Origin: Lachnospiraceae bacterium
GTDB taxonomy: Bacteria; Bacillota; Clostridia; Lachnospirales; Lachnospiraceae
Assembly: GCA_009780115.1 (NCBI GenBank)
Contig: WRAQ01000002.1
Coordinates: forward strand, 1-64,000
Reading direction: 5' to 3'
Length of the DNA stretch: 64,000 nucleotides
How positions within the stretch are numbered: the stretch's first letter is position 1; every line of letters starts with the position of its first letter. The notes under the pieces were generated by a model, which saw nothing but the letters and a program-made list of their open reading frames with translations, did no database searches and had not been told where the DNA came from. Position numbers and translations under genes: made by a program. This document shows, piece after piece, positions 51,093 to 59,476 of this stretch.

Positions 51093-51953
51093 ATGAATTT
51101 TAATAAAAACTTGGCAGAAACACTAAAAGGCGGGGTAATTATGGACGTTACCACACCCGAGCAAGCAAAAATTGCCCAGGCCGCAGGGGCATGTGCGGTT
51201 ATGGCATTAGAGCGGATTCCCGCCGACATCCGGGCAGCGGGCGGTATTTCGAGAATGAGCGACCCCAAGATGATTAGGGAAATTCAAGCCGCAATCACCA
51301 TTCCCGTTATGGCGAAATGCCGGATTGGGCATATTATGGAGGCGCGGATTCTTGAAGCAATCGGGATTGATATGGTTGATGAAAGTGAAGTCCTTTCTCC
51401 TGCCGATGATGTATATCATGTTGATAAAACACAATTTAACGCACCATTTGTATGCGGCGCCAAGAATTTAGGTGAAGCTCTGCGGCGAATTGCCGAAGGT
51501 GCATCAATGATTCGCACAAAGGGTGAACCGGGAACAGGTGATATTGTCCAGGCCGTCAAACATATGCGGACAATTATGGGTGAAATCCGGGCGTTAGCCG
51601 CAAAGTCCCCCGACGAATTGCAGGATGCTGCTAAGCAATTAGCTGCCCCGTATGAATTGGTGAAGCAAGTCGCTCAATCGGGTAAATTGCCGGTTGCAAA
51701 TTTTTCGGCGGGTGGTGTCGCAACTCCTGCTGATGCAGCGTTGATGATGCAGCTAGGGGCCGAGGGCGTATTCGTTGGTTCAGGTATTTTTAAATCGGGC
51801 GACCCTGCTAAAAGAGCAGCGGCGATTGTGAAAGCAGTTGCGAATTTTAAGGATTATAAATTACTTGCGGGATTGTCAGAGGACTTAGGGGAAGCTATGG
51901 TAGGGATAAATGAGAATGAAATTGCAGTGATGATGTCCGAAAGAGGGCAGTAA
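51093..51953 (+). CDS. pdxS: Pyridoxal 5'-phosphate synthase lyase subunit PdxS
   Basis: 286 residues, cytoplasmic. Builds PLP from ribose-5-phosphate, glyceraldehyde-3-phosphate and ammonia. Key residues visible: D18 ([13 protein letters not shown]), K75 in MAKCRIGH (first Schiff base), K143 in [10 protein letters not shown] and [16 protein letters not shown] phosphate site. It normally works with the glutaminase PdxT, encoded next door in most Bacillota; no pdxT is in this window and a terminator follows directly. Ribosome site GGAGG. Regulated probably by the divergent MocR protein. Confidence 0.97.
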   Translation: MNFNKNLAETLKGGVIMDVTTPEQAKIAQAAGACAVMALERIPADIRAAGGISRMSDPKMIREIQAAITIPVMAKCRIGHIMEARILEAIGIDMVDESEVLSPADDVYHVDKTQFNAPFVCGAKNLGEALRRIAEGASMIRTKGEPGTGDIVQAVKHMRTIMGEIRALAAKSPDELQDAAKQLAAPYELVKQVAQSGKLPVANFSAGGVATPADAALMMQLGAEGVFVGSGIFKSGDPAKRAAAIVKAVANFKDYKLLAGLSEDLGEAMVGINENEIAVMMSERGQ

Positions 51954-51971
51954 AAATAATAGATTTCGTAT

Positions 51972-51999
51972 GAAGAATGGCCATAAATGGCCATTCTTC
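51972..51999. terminator. Bidirectional terminator after pdxS
   Basis: Perfect 13-bp stem GAAGAATGGCCAT / ATGGCCATTCTTC with an AA loop, then TAGTTATTATTTTTG on plus. The convergent flavoprotein gene ends at 52017. Confidence 0.88.
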
Positions 52000-52016
52000 G
52001 TAGTTATTATTTTTGT

Positions 52017-52676
52017 TTAAAATTTTTCTAAATCTTTAAGATGATTCATTGCCGGTGCTTTTTTTATGCCGTTTTTGTAAGCTGTCATTTCAGTTATTGC
52101 CGCTTTTAGTGCCTCACGCTTATATTCCTGGTTCCAACGGTTCACCGCAATATAATCAAATACACCGGCAGTACCTTCTTTAAATCCAGTGTGTTGACCG
52201 AGCTGGTCAACGTAACGCTCCATTTGTGACAGGGTACTGATTATTCCGCCGCAACCGCCGCCGGCGGCGGCTACGATAATACTTGGTTTATCTTTGTGGA
52301 AAGAATCCTCATCAAGTTTGTCATGCCATTGTTTAGTAGTTTCACAACGCCTTAGCCTGTCCCAGAAAACTTTCAAGTCCTCGCTGATTTCACCCCAATA
52401 TACCGGAGTAACATAAACAAAAGCATCGGCTTCTTTTATCTTTTGCTGCAACTCGGCAAAACAATCCTGGCCACTTAATACACACTTATGTTCCTTGAAA
52501 CAAATCCCCCAGCCATCGTAACACATCTTACAACTTTTTAATCCGAGCCCGGCTAAACGGAGAATCTCACACTCCAAACCAAGACTTGCGGCAGTGGCTT
52601 CCGCCGTTTCGACAAAAGAGTAAGTGAGTCCGTCAGTTTTGGGGGTCGCATTTACGACAAGTAATTTTTTCAACAT
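52017..52676 (-). CDS. Flavodoxin-fold NAD(P)H-dependent oxidoreductase (iron-sulfur flavoprotein type)
   Basis: 219 residues. LVVNATPKTDGLTYSFVETA is the FMN phosphate loop of the NADPH-dependent FMN reductase/WrbA superfamily; AFVYVTPVYWGEISEDLKVFWDRL matches the FMN-binding PVYW region. A cysteine-rich insert GLKSCKMCYDGWGICF (Cys pairs, about 46-65) resembles the site of clostridial iron-sulfur flavoproteins. Cytoplasmic redox role; donor and acceptor unknown. Monocistronic on the minus strand. Confidence 0.85.
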   Translation of the reverse strand: MLKKLLVVNATPKTDGLTYSFVETAEATAASLGLECEILRLAGLGLKSCKMCYDGWGICFKEHKCVLSGQDCFAELQQKIKEADAFVYVTPVYWGEISEDLKVFWDRLRRCETTKQWHDKLDEDSFHKDKPSIIVAAAGGGCGGIISTLSQMERYVDQLGQHTGFKEGTAGVFDYIAVNRWNQEYKREALKAAITEMTAYKNGIKKAPAMNHLKDLEKF

Positions 52677-52752
52677 ATTTTGCCCTCTTTCTCAATTTTA
52701 TTTATTGTAACATATTTTAAGAGTCATGGATATATAAATAGACTCAATAAAA

Positions 52753-52780
52753 TACAGCCCATCTTCACAGACAGGCTGTA
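52753..52780 (-). other. Stem-loop in the gap 52677-52849
   Basis: TACAGCC (52753-52759) pairs with GGCTGTA (52774-52780). It lies downstream of the GyrI-like gene and upstream of the flavoprotein gene on the minus strand, so it may end the former's transcript. The remainder of the gap is AT-rich. Confidence 0.5.
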
Positions 52781-52830
52781 TGGCCGGATTTATTATATCA
52801 TGATTTACTTCGCAAATCAAAATCCGCACA

Positions 52831-52856
52831 GATATAATGTCTTAGCACATTATATC
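52831..52856 (-). terminator. Stem-loop over GyrI-like gene stop; copy 2 of a repeated hairpin
   Basis: GATATAATGT (52831-52840) and ACATTATATC (52847-52856) around CTTAGC. It differs by one base from the hairpin at 8930-8956 and is in the same orientation. The stop codon of the GyrI-like gene lies within one arm. Confidence 0.55.
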
Positions 52857-53311
52857 TTCTTGACCGGAAGCCAAATTTCGCTGTAATAATCCGCACTGTC
52901 CATATCACCGCACGAATACATCTCGATATTCATATTGCCGTCAAGTTCGTATTCCCGGCAATTTGGCAGCCACTCACTCCATATCTTCGTATTAGTATCC
53001 TGCAAAGCATCCGGAAGCGCACCTTTAATCGGGAACACCGCCCATGTTTTTGCGGGAATTTCCATTGTAGTAAATCGGTCGGGAAGTTCGCCTTTACCCT
53101 CATCACAATCCGCTATCATATAATTGAATAGATTGCTATTACTGTCATGGCCATAGCAAATCCCAAACATACCATTGATAAACTGTCCGTTGCCACTCTC
53201 AAAATGCGATTGCCAAAACTTCGGAATTTGTGCATATGAAGTATCGCCGTTGAACTCCCTTACAATGCCTACTACTTTGAACGCTTCTTTTTCAATGATT
53301 TTGTACTCCAT
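52850..53311 (-). CDS. GyrI-like/effector-binding-domain protein
   Basis: 153 residues from the ATG at 53311 (GGTGG seven bases upstream). MEYKIIEKEAFKVVGIVREF and the ending EYELDGNMNIEMYSCGDMDSADYYSEIWLPVKK match the GyrI-like small-molecule-binding domain that also forms the C-terminus of some AraC regulators. No DNA-binding domain here, so it is a stand-alone version; some such proteins hydrolyse or bind drugs. Monocistronic, with a hairpin over its stop codon. Confidence 0.85.
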   Translation of the reverse strand: MEYKIIEKEAFKVVGIVREFNGDTSYAQIPKFWQSHFESGNGQFINGMFGICYGHDSNSNLFNYMIADCDEGKGELPDRFTTMEIPAKTWAVFPIKGALPDALQDTNTKIWSEWLPNCREYELDGNMNIEMYSCGDMDSADYYSEIWLPVKKI

Positions 53312-53554
53312 TTTGTTACCACCTTTCATATTTAATGTGATTATTAGCGGAGCGAACGACTTAAGGCCTGCCCGATTTTTTTTGTTTATTTTTGTCCGAT
53401 AATATAGTCTACATCATTGAGCATGATTTTGAAAGGTTTTTACAGTTAATTATGCCGTTAAATACTTGACATATAGCCATTGCATTGATATATTTCTTAT
53501 ATTATAGAATAACATTCCGGCGATAGTTTCATATTTCAATAAACGGAGGTTTTA

Positions 53555-54475
53555 ATGAACGAAGAAACAAAAAATTTAACTACAGAATCAGCGGCAAAAG
53601 CGCATATCGTATTTTTCTTATATCTACTATATATTTATGTAATTATCCCCTTGGCATTAATGCCGTTATTAAGGTCGGTTGAGTTTGCATCAGTTGAGGT
53701 AAATGGAGTAATACAGGTTGCTATAATCACCCTTATCCCTTTGCTTCTCTATATGCTTATTACCAGACAAAAACCAAAAGTTGTTTTACCGCAAGCCAAG
53801 TTAGGGTTTAAAAATGGATTGTACATAGTAATAATATCGTTGACAGCCGCCCTAATAATAAGATTTGTAAATATGGGGCACTTTAACACTATTTTGGGTG
53901 AATTTGAAGCAGTATACTTTGAGTTACCGGGGTTTGGCGCGTTATGGAAGCCACTTATTGCTTTTGGTTTGCTAACGGCAACTTTTGAGGAGCTATGGTT
54001 TAGGGGCCCTATTATAATTGAATATCAAAAACGAAATGTTTCGGCATGGAAAACTGCTCTTTTAAGCGGACTGCTTTTCGGCATAGTGCACTCGGGGGTG
54101 TTTCAAGTATCATATACCTTGATATTAGGTATAATATGGGCATTTATGCTTTATTATACCCGTTCAATATGGGCACCGGTTCTGGCCCATGTCGTTCTTA
54201 ATTCTTTGAATATTTTATTCAACCCGGCAAACTTTTTAAAAGACCATAATGTATATTGGGATATTATCCAAGGATACGTTCTTGTCCTTGGAATTGTTGC
54301 CGTTCTAATGATACCGGTTGCTATAATCTGTATGAGAAAGCTGGTAATCAATAATCCAAGAGAAAAGGAAGCTGGAAAAAACGAAACAAATTTATTTAAA
54401 TTTGGTTATTGGGCTTTGGTTGCCGTGATGATTAGCCTGGCGCTTGTGTTTAGTCTTCGGTTATTTACCTTTTGA
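53555..54475 (+). CDS. CPBP-family intramembrane metalloprotease
   Basis: 306 residues with about eight predicted helices. The three motifs of the CAAX-protease/bacteriocin-processing family are intact: E145-E146xxxR150 (FEELWFR), H179xxxF183 (HSGVF) and H212xxxN216 (HVVLN). An integral membrane peptidase; in bacteria often linked to bacteriocin self-immunity or signal processing. Ribosome site CGGAGG. Ends one base from the convergent membrane-protein gene. Confidence 0.9.
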   Translation: MNEETKNLTTESAAKAHIVFFLYLLYIYVIIPLALMPLLRSVEFASVEVNGVIQVAIITLIPLLLYMLITRQKPKVVLPQAKLGFKNGLYIVIISLTAALIIRFVNMGHFNTILGEFEAVYFELPGFGALWKPLIAFGLLTATFEELWFRGPIIIEYQKRNVSAWKTALLSGLLFGIVHSGVFQVSYTLILGIIWAFMLYYTRSIWAPVLAHVVLNSLNILFNPANFLKDHNVYWDIIQGYVLVLGIVAVLMIPVAIICMRKLVINNPREKEAGKNETNLFKFGYWALVAVMISLALVFSLRLFTF

Positions 54476-55339
54476 TTATTTGTACTTGCACATGTGCCAC
54501 AAATCAAAAGCATTATTAATAGTTACACAGACAAACACTACAAAAAATGCAATTCCAATGTTTGAAAGCCCGGCAATAATCCATTGTGCTGCCAGTAAAG
54601 CCGGCGGAATTAAGCTAATTAGAAAGACAATGGTTTTTCCGCCGATTGTGCTTTGCTTTGTTATATCAAGTTTTTCCGCATCGTAAAGGCCATGTAAAAC
54701 TGTAAATAGAGCCACCGCAATACCGAATATGCTTAATATACCCATTGTAATTAAGTTGTAGTTGGCAGGCGGGAATACTGTGATAAGCGCACCGAATACC
54801 AACAGAAGTATAAGTGTTACTCCGAGAGTAATATATCCGGCTTTATGCTGTATTGCTTTCAGCCGCTCATCTTTACCAATATTTTTAAAATCTTTTTTTG
54901 CTTTGTCAATTTCATATTTCGCCTGTTGGTCTTGGATTGGCCGCACCATTATCAGAACAGCCAAAATAATAATTGATACTACCATACACCCGATGTAGAT
55001 AAAAATATCTTCATTATTACCATCAATTAAAGCAAAAATAGTACATATTAATCCAAAAGTAAATGTACCTCCCATCGTTACCTGGAGCGCGGTACGAATT
55101 ATTATTTTTGCCCATGGTTCTTTAATCACCGCTGTCTCATTGTTTTCAAGAGCCTGTTTTGGCCAAAACTTTTTGTTTACTGCCTCAAGGCTTAATACAA
55201 AGAAAACAGTTAAGCCAATTAAGCTAATAATGCCCCGCCAGTCATTTAACCATCCCTGCCATCCCCATAACACACCAAGCCCCAGAAAAAATAGCCAGTA
55301 AAAAATATTAAATATAATTTTGCCGATTTTATTTTTCAT
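54476..55339 (-). CDS. Multi-spanning membrane protein, partner of XRE regulator
   Basis: 287 residues with about seven predicted helices and a charged cytoplasmic loop in the middle (about 140-165, KYEIDKAKKDFKNIGKDERLKAIQ). ATGA overlap with the stop of the small XRE regulator gene upstream; ribosome site AGGAGG inside that gene. Regulator plus membrane protein of this shape is a frequent pair in clostridia, function unknown. Not assigned to a named family by me. Confidence 0.7.
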   Translation of the reverse strand: MKNKIGKIIFNIFYWLFFLGLGVLWGWQGWLNDWRGIISLIGLTVFFVLSLEAVNKKFWPKQALENNETAVIKEPWAKIIIRTALQVTMGGTFTFGLICTIFALIDGNNEDIFIYIGCMVVSIIILAVLIMVRPIQDQQAKYEIDKAKKDFKNIGKDERLKAIQHKAGYITLGVTLILLLVFGALITVFPPANYNLITMGILSIFGIAVALFTVLHGLYDAEKLDITKQSTIGGKTIVFLISLIPPALLAAQWIIAGLSNIGIAFFVVFVCVTINNAFDLWHMCKYK

Positions 55340-55542
55340 TGCGAATCCTCCTGCTCATAAATGAATATTTCCTCAATTTGCATATCAAAATATGCCGCAA
55401 CTTTAAAAGCCAATATAATTGATGGGTTATACCGCCCATTTTCTAACGAGCTAATCGTCTGCCGCGATACTTCAAGCACTTCGGCGAGTTCTTCTTGTTT
55501 TAAGCCTCGTTCTTTGCGGATTTCTTCAATTCTGTTTTTCAT
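55336..55542 (-). CDS. Small XRE-family (Cro/CI) transcription regulator
   Basis: 68 residues from the ATG at 55542 (GAGG six bases upstream; the open frame continues to 55644 without a site). A single helix-turn-helix: RKERGLKQEELAEVLEVSRQ then TISSLENGRYNPSIILAFKV, typical of the YozG-type short regulators. Its stop overlaps the membrane-protein start. A palindrome at the transcript start (55616-55631) is a likely self-repression site. Confidence 0.92.
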   Translation of the reverse strand: MKNRIEEIRKERGLKQEELAEVLEVSRQTISSLENGRYNPSIILAFKVAAYFDMQIEEIFIYEQEDSQ

Positions 55543-55615
55543 TTTATACCTCTGTCCGCTACCAGCGTATTTTAAATTAAGTAGTTGAAGCATTTTTCTT
55601 TCAACTTGGCGTTTT

Positions 55616-55663
55616 GTAAAGTTTGCTTTACATAAGAATAGCATATAAATAATATAATGTCAA
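55616..55663 (-). promoter_or_regulatory. Promoter and operator of the XRE/membrane-protein operon
   Basis: On the minus strand: consensus -35 TTGACA (55658-55663), 17-base spacer, -10 TATTCT (55635-55640). A palindrome GTAAAG-TTTG-CTTTAC (55616-55631) covers the expected start point, and another GTAAAG half-site lies just upstream of the -35 box (about 55668-55673). Confidence 0.75.
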
Positions 55664-55800
55664 GCGCGCTTTACATATTTTTTAATTGAATCCAATTGGT
55701 TAAATTATTATACTGATACGAGGAAATAACTAAGGAGAAAAAATAATTGACAATAATATGGGACAACAAAATCAATTCGATCAAGCTAAGAAAATAGATA

Positions 55801-56601
55801 TTAACCCTTTTTAGAAAGCCAAAAAGCGAAAACAGCGAATAGGGCTACGAATATTAATGAAATTAACCCTTCCAAATTCGCAGAGAAGCCGGGATAGATA
55901 ATAAATATCGAACCGATAATAAAACCTAATATCGCACAATACAAGGTTTGCGGATAAGAATTGAGCAGTTTTTTAATCGCGATAACTCCTAAAAGAGTGC
56001 CAAGTATCATCGCCACTGTTAAAACAGAGAGCAAAACGAGATTAAATGTTGACACTGCTTCAATAAAAATCGTATAAATACCTAAAGCGAGCATCATTAT
56101 CGAACCACCTACTCCTGGAATCAGCATTGCCATTGAACTGATAATACTGGCAATGAAAATCCACAAAAGCAAATTCGGGGTCAGGCTGCCAAGCTGTTCA
56201 AGGGAACTGTTAGTACTTAATTCGCCGCCGGAAAAAGTTAATAATAGCATAAAAGCAAGCGCCACTGCGAATATCAAGCCATTTATTGCTTTTATTTTAA
56301 CCACAGTTGCTTTTTTGTAGATATTGGGAATACAGCCAAGAATTAAACCGATAAAACTAAAATACATAATCCGCTCATAATTGCCAAGCAAGTACATTAT
56401 AACATGGCTAATGCCAAGCAAACCAACGCCGCATCCTATTAAAAATGAAATGACAAGCGACAAGTTTTTCTTTATATTTGCCCAGCTTGCTGATATAAAT
56501 ACATCTTCATAAATATTTAAAAAGACAAATAAAGTGCCGCCGCTAATACCGGGAACGGGACTGGCAGCTCCATATAGCAAACCAAAAGTAAAACCTTTCA
56601 A
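55801..56601 (-). CDS. DUF368 family membrane protein
   Basis: 266 residues with about eight predicted helices; N-terminal LLYGAASPVPGISGGTLFVF and the second GVGGSIMMLALG half show the internal duplication of DUF368 proteins. Recent work on this family links it to polyprenyl-phosphate flipping (PopT-type); that role is not readable here. The frame as given starts at a TTG (56601) with AGGAG 17 bases away. An in-frame ATT at 56610 (INYLKGF, matching the usual MNYLKGF start) has AGGAG at eight bases, so initiation at ATT is plausible. Confidence 0.85.
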   Translation of the reverse strand: MKGFTFGLLYGAASPVPGISGGTLFVFLNIYEDVFISASWANIKKNLSLVISFLIGCGVGLLGISHVIMYLLGNYERIMYFSFIGLILGCIPNIYKKATVVKIKAINGLIFAVALAFMLLLTFSGGELSTNSSLEQLGSLTPNLLLWIFIASIISSMAMLIPGVGGSIMMLALGIYTIFIEAVSTFNLVLLSVLTVAMILGTLLGVIAIKKLLNSYPQTLYCAILGFIIGSIFIIYPGFSANLEGLISLIFVALFAVFAFWLSKKG

Positions 56602-56755
56602 GTAATTAATTGTGTTTTCTCCTATGTAAATAACAAAAGTCTTATATCATTTTACAACGAAAAAGAAAGGATGTAAAGGATAACCGAAGCAGGGGGGCTG
56701 ATACTGAAGCGGGCTTTTCCGGTTTTACAATTTGAATCGGCAAAAAGCTGTAAAC

Positions 56756-57547
56756 TCATATCCTCCGCAAATTGAGCATTGTAACATAGTGCAGAACATC
56801 AAAAGTCTCGGGCACTGTTTTAAGATATTTAAGATGCTCACTTTCCCATTTCGCAATTTCATCGGCTGACAATGAGGAAGCGCCGATTCCCCGGCATGTT
56901 TTTGCCCGCCCGTGCCAGCTCTCACGGGTAAATGTAACCGGAACGTCATAACCAATGGATTCCTTTATTTCAAACAGCCCTTTTGCCTCTTCCGGAAAAT
57001 CATAAAAAAAGCGTTTCATTCCGGATGCAGACCATGCGGGGTTATATTTTAGAGTCAGCTTTTCAAAATTGGCAGCTATCTCACTTTCTTCAGGCAGCCA
57101 CGTCATAAATAGAATACAAAAATGTCCATCGGGTTTTAATATACTATGAATTTTCGGGAAAAGGGCATTTTTATCAAAATATATATAACATTGGCAGGCC
57201 AATACGGTATCAAAATAATTATCGGGAAAATCTACCGCTTCGGCCGGCGAAACCACATAATTTATATCCATTCCTGCTTCTATTGAAAGATGGCGTGCCT
57301 GTTCAATTTGGTTTTCCGATATATCAGAACCGGTTAATTCCGCGCCATATTTATATAGATTGCGGGGTAAAACCCCCGTACCGGTGCCGATGTCCAAAAC
57401 ACGCTGCCCTTTGACACATAACCCCATCCCGATAATTTTTTCATAAAAAAGGGGCGGATAAATATCCCTGAATTTCGCGTAATTTTCCGATGTACGCCCC
57501 CAGTCAAAACCTTGTCCACTATCAATATTGGCTTTCTTTATTTCCAT
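56756..57547 (-). CDS. Class I SAM-dependent methyltransferase
   Basis: 263 residues from the ATG at 57547 (GGAGGG upstream; the frame opens at 57562). SAM motif VLDIGTGTGVLPRNL (about 52-66), ELTGSDIS, YFDTVLACQCYIYFDK and FCILFMTWLPEESE strands make a complete Methyltransf_11-type domain; the C-terminal part holds a TFTRESWHGRAKTCRGIGAS segment shared with small-molecule methyltransferases. Substrate unknown. Divergent from the next methyltransferase gene. Confidence 0.88.
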   Translation of the reverse strand: MEIKKANIDSGQGFDWGRTSENYAKFRDIYPPLFYEKIIGMGLCVKGQRVLDIGTGTGVLPRNLYKYGAELTGSDISENQIEQARHLSIEAGMDINYVVSPAEAVDFPDNYFDTVLACQCYIYFDKNALFPKIHSILKPDGHFCILFMTWLPEESEIAANFEKLTLKYNPAWSASGMKRFFYDFPEEAKGLFEIKESIGYDVPVTFTRESWHGRAKTCRGIGASSLSADEIAKWESEHLKYLKTVPETFDVLHYVTMLNLRRI

Positions 57548-57680
57548 ATTCCCTCCATCCATGTTGCTTTCCTGCCGGGTCTGGTGATATTTTGTCTACT
57601 ATATCATAATTTAACGGCAAATACCATAATTTTTCTCTCAACCGATAGTTGAATTTTCCGCAAACTCAAATAACAAGTTA

Positions 57681-57708
57681 TTGCTATTATGGTTATCTGC
57701 TTTATAAT
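57681..57708 (+). promoter_or_regulatory. Promoter of HTH-methyltransferase gene, apparently leaderless
   Basis: TTGCTA (57681-57686), 16-base spacer, TATAAT (57703-57708). The ATG at 57715 begins seven bases after the -10 box and no ribosome site is present. Confidence 0.6.
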
Positions 57709-57714
57709 GAAAAT

Positions 57715-58560
57715 ATGAAAAATATTATTTCCGGCAATATTGCCAGATACCGCAAAGAAAGCGGTATTACCCAAGAAGAATTGGCCAGTAGATTGAATAT
57801 CACATATCAAGCGGTAAGTAAATGGGAAACCGGACAATCCCTGCCCGATATCACCGCCCTTCCTAAACTGGCGCAGATATTTAATATCAGTGTTGACCAG
57901 TTGCTTGGTTTTAACGCAGGTAACGCAAGTATATCATATTACGAAAATGTGTATAACAACTCGGATTATTATTGGGGGGTTAACCCATCAGCGATGTGTT
58001 TGAAAATTTTGGCGCTTAAACCGCCGGAAAAAAGAATTAAAATTTTGGATATTGCTTGCGGCGAGGGTAAAGATGCAGTTTTTTTCGCACGCTGCGGTTA
58101 TGATGTTGATGCCTTTGATATCACTGTTAAAGGTATTGACAAAACGAAGCGGCTCGCTGACAAAGCCCGGGTTAATGTAAATGTTTTTAAAGCAAATATA
58201 AGTGACTATCGCCTTGATAAAAAATATGATATCCTATATTCTAGCGGCGCATTACATTATATTAAACCGGAGCTGAGAAGCGAGATTATTGCCGATTACC
58301 GCAAACACACTGCCGAAGATGGCTTAAATGTATTTAACGTTTTTATTAATAAGCCATTTATCGCTTCACCGCCCGAGGATGAAAAATATTCATATTTTTG
58401 GCAATCCGGGGAATTATTGACCCATTATCATGATTGGTTTATTGAGGATTTTTCAGAAATTATCTTCGATTGTAATTCATCAGGCATAGGCCATCAACAT
58501 GCAATGAATGTGATGTATGCTAAAAAAATGAGCTTGCTCAATACTAGATCTGGAGACTAA
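57715..58560 (+). CDS. XRE helix-turn-helix fused to class I methyltransferase
   Basis: 281 residues from the ATG at 57715; the frame opens at 57649, upstream of the predicted promoter. N-terminal XRE domain (about 1-62, YRKESGITQEELASRLNITY), then a SAM methyltransferase (about 95-230) with ILDIACGEGKDAVFFARCGY and a TehB-like layout. This fusion couples a DNA-binding domain to a small-molecule methylase, possibly a tellurite/oxyanion or drug resistance factor that controls its own gene. Three bases before the YdcZ gene, so probably co-transcribed. Confidence 0.87.
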   Translation: MKNIISGNIARYRKESGITQEELASRLNITYQAVSKWETGQSLPDITALPKLAQIFNISVDQLLGFNAGNASISYYENVYNNSDYYWGVNPSAMCLKILALKPPEKRIKILDIACGEGKDAVFFARCGYDVDAFDITVKGIDKTKRLADKARVNVNVFKANISDYRLDKKYDILYSSGALHYIKPELRSEIIADYRKHTAEDGLNVFNVFINKPFIASPPEDEKYSYFWQSGELLTHYHDWFIEDFSEIIFDCNSSGIGHQHAMNVMYAKKMSLLNTRSGD

Positions 58561-58562
58561 CT

Positions 58563-59435
58563 ATGTATTATTTCTTTTCTTTACTTACCGGTGTACTTGT
58601 TGCAATTATGATTGTCTTTAACGGCGATCTTGCGGCACATTATGGCTTACATACATCAACAATTATTATCCATGTCGCCGGATTAGCGGTTCTCCTTGCG
58701 GTACTTTTAATAAAACGGATTAAAATCAAGCTTGTAAAAATACCATGGTATTTTTATATCGGCGGGGCAATCGGTATTTTTACGGTTGTTTTTACTAATT
58801 ATGCTTTTGCCCATATTACTGTTTCTGAAATTATGGCCCTTGGTTTACTTGGTCAGGGGATTGCCGGGCTGTTAATTGACCAGACGGGATGGCTGGGACT
58901 GCCAAAGCATCCTTTTAAAGCCCGCAAGATTGTCGGCCTTTTACTGATTCTTGCCGGTATAGCTTATATGACAAGTAATTTTGTGATAATGGCTATTTTG
59001 GCGGCTTTCGCTACTGGTTTCACGGTTATTTTTGCGCGTTCTCTTAATGCAAAGCTTGCAGAATTTTCCAGTGTCCCGACCAGTGCTTTTTTTAACTATG
59101 TCGTTGGTTTGATATGTTCTATCCCGATTTTATTGATTTTGGGGCGGGGGGAGCTGGATTTTTCAAATATAACTTTCTCGCCAAATATTCTTATCTATCT
59201 CGGAGGGCCGGTGGGGTTATGCACTGTCCTAATCAGTAATGTTATCGTTACCAAAGTACCGGCCTTTTATCTATCCTTACTAATGTTCGTCGGACAGGTA
59301 TTCACGGGTATCTTGCTTGATGCACTAATCTCCGGCTCTTTCTCGATGCAACTATTAATCGGCGGGGCGCTGGTCGCGGCAGGGTTGAGTGTTGACCTTA
59401 TGCTAGATAAAAGAGCGGCAAAGATTGATGATTAA
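58563..59435 (+). CDS. YdcZ-type DMT-superfamily membrane protein
   Basis: 290 residues with ten predicted helices in two homologous halves: FSLLTGVLVAIMIVFNGDLA and, in the second half, LAAFATGFTVIFARSLNAKL. This is the double DUF606 (YdcZ) arrangement of the drug/metabolite transporter superfamily. Ribosome site GGAG seven bases before the ATG, which is just past the methyltransferase stop. May export the methylated product of the preceding enzyme; inference. Confidence 0.88.
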   Translation: MYYFFSLLTGVLVAIMIVFNGDLAAHYGLHTSTIIIHVAGLAVLLAVLLIKRIKIKLVKIPWYFYIGGAIGIFTVVFTNYAFAHITVSEIMALGLLGQGIAGLLIDQTGWLGLPKHPFKARKIVGLLLILAGIAYMTSNFVIMAILAAFATGFTVIFARSLNAKLAEFSSVPTSAFFNYVVGLICSIPILLILGRGELDFSNITFSPNILIYLGGPVGLCTVLISNVIVTKVPAFYLSLLMFVGQVFTGILLDALISGSFSMQLLIGGALVAAGLSVDLMLDKRAAKIDD

Positions 59436-59476
59436 TCCGCGTGGACATCTCTGCACTTCGCCGCAGGCTCACGACC

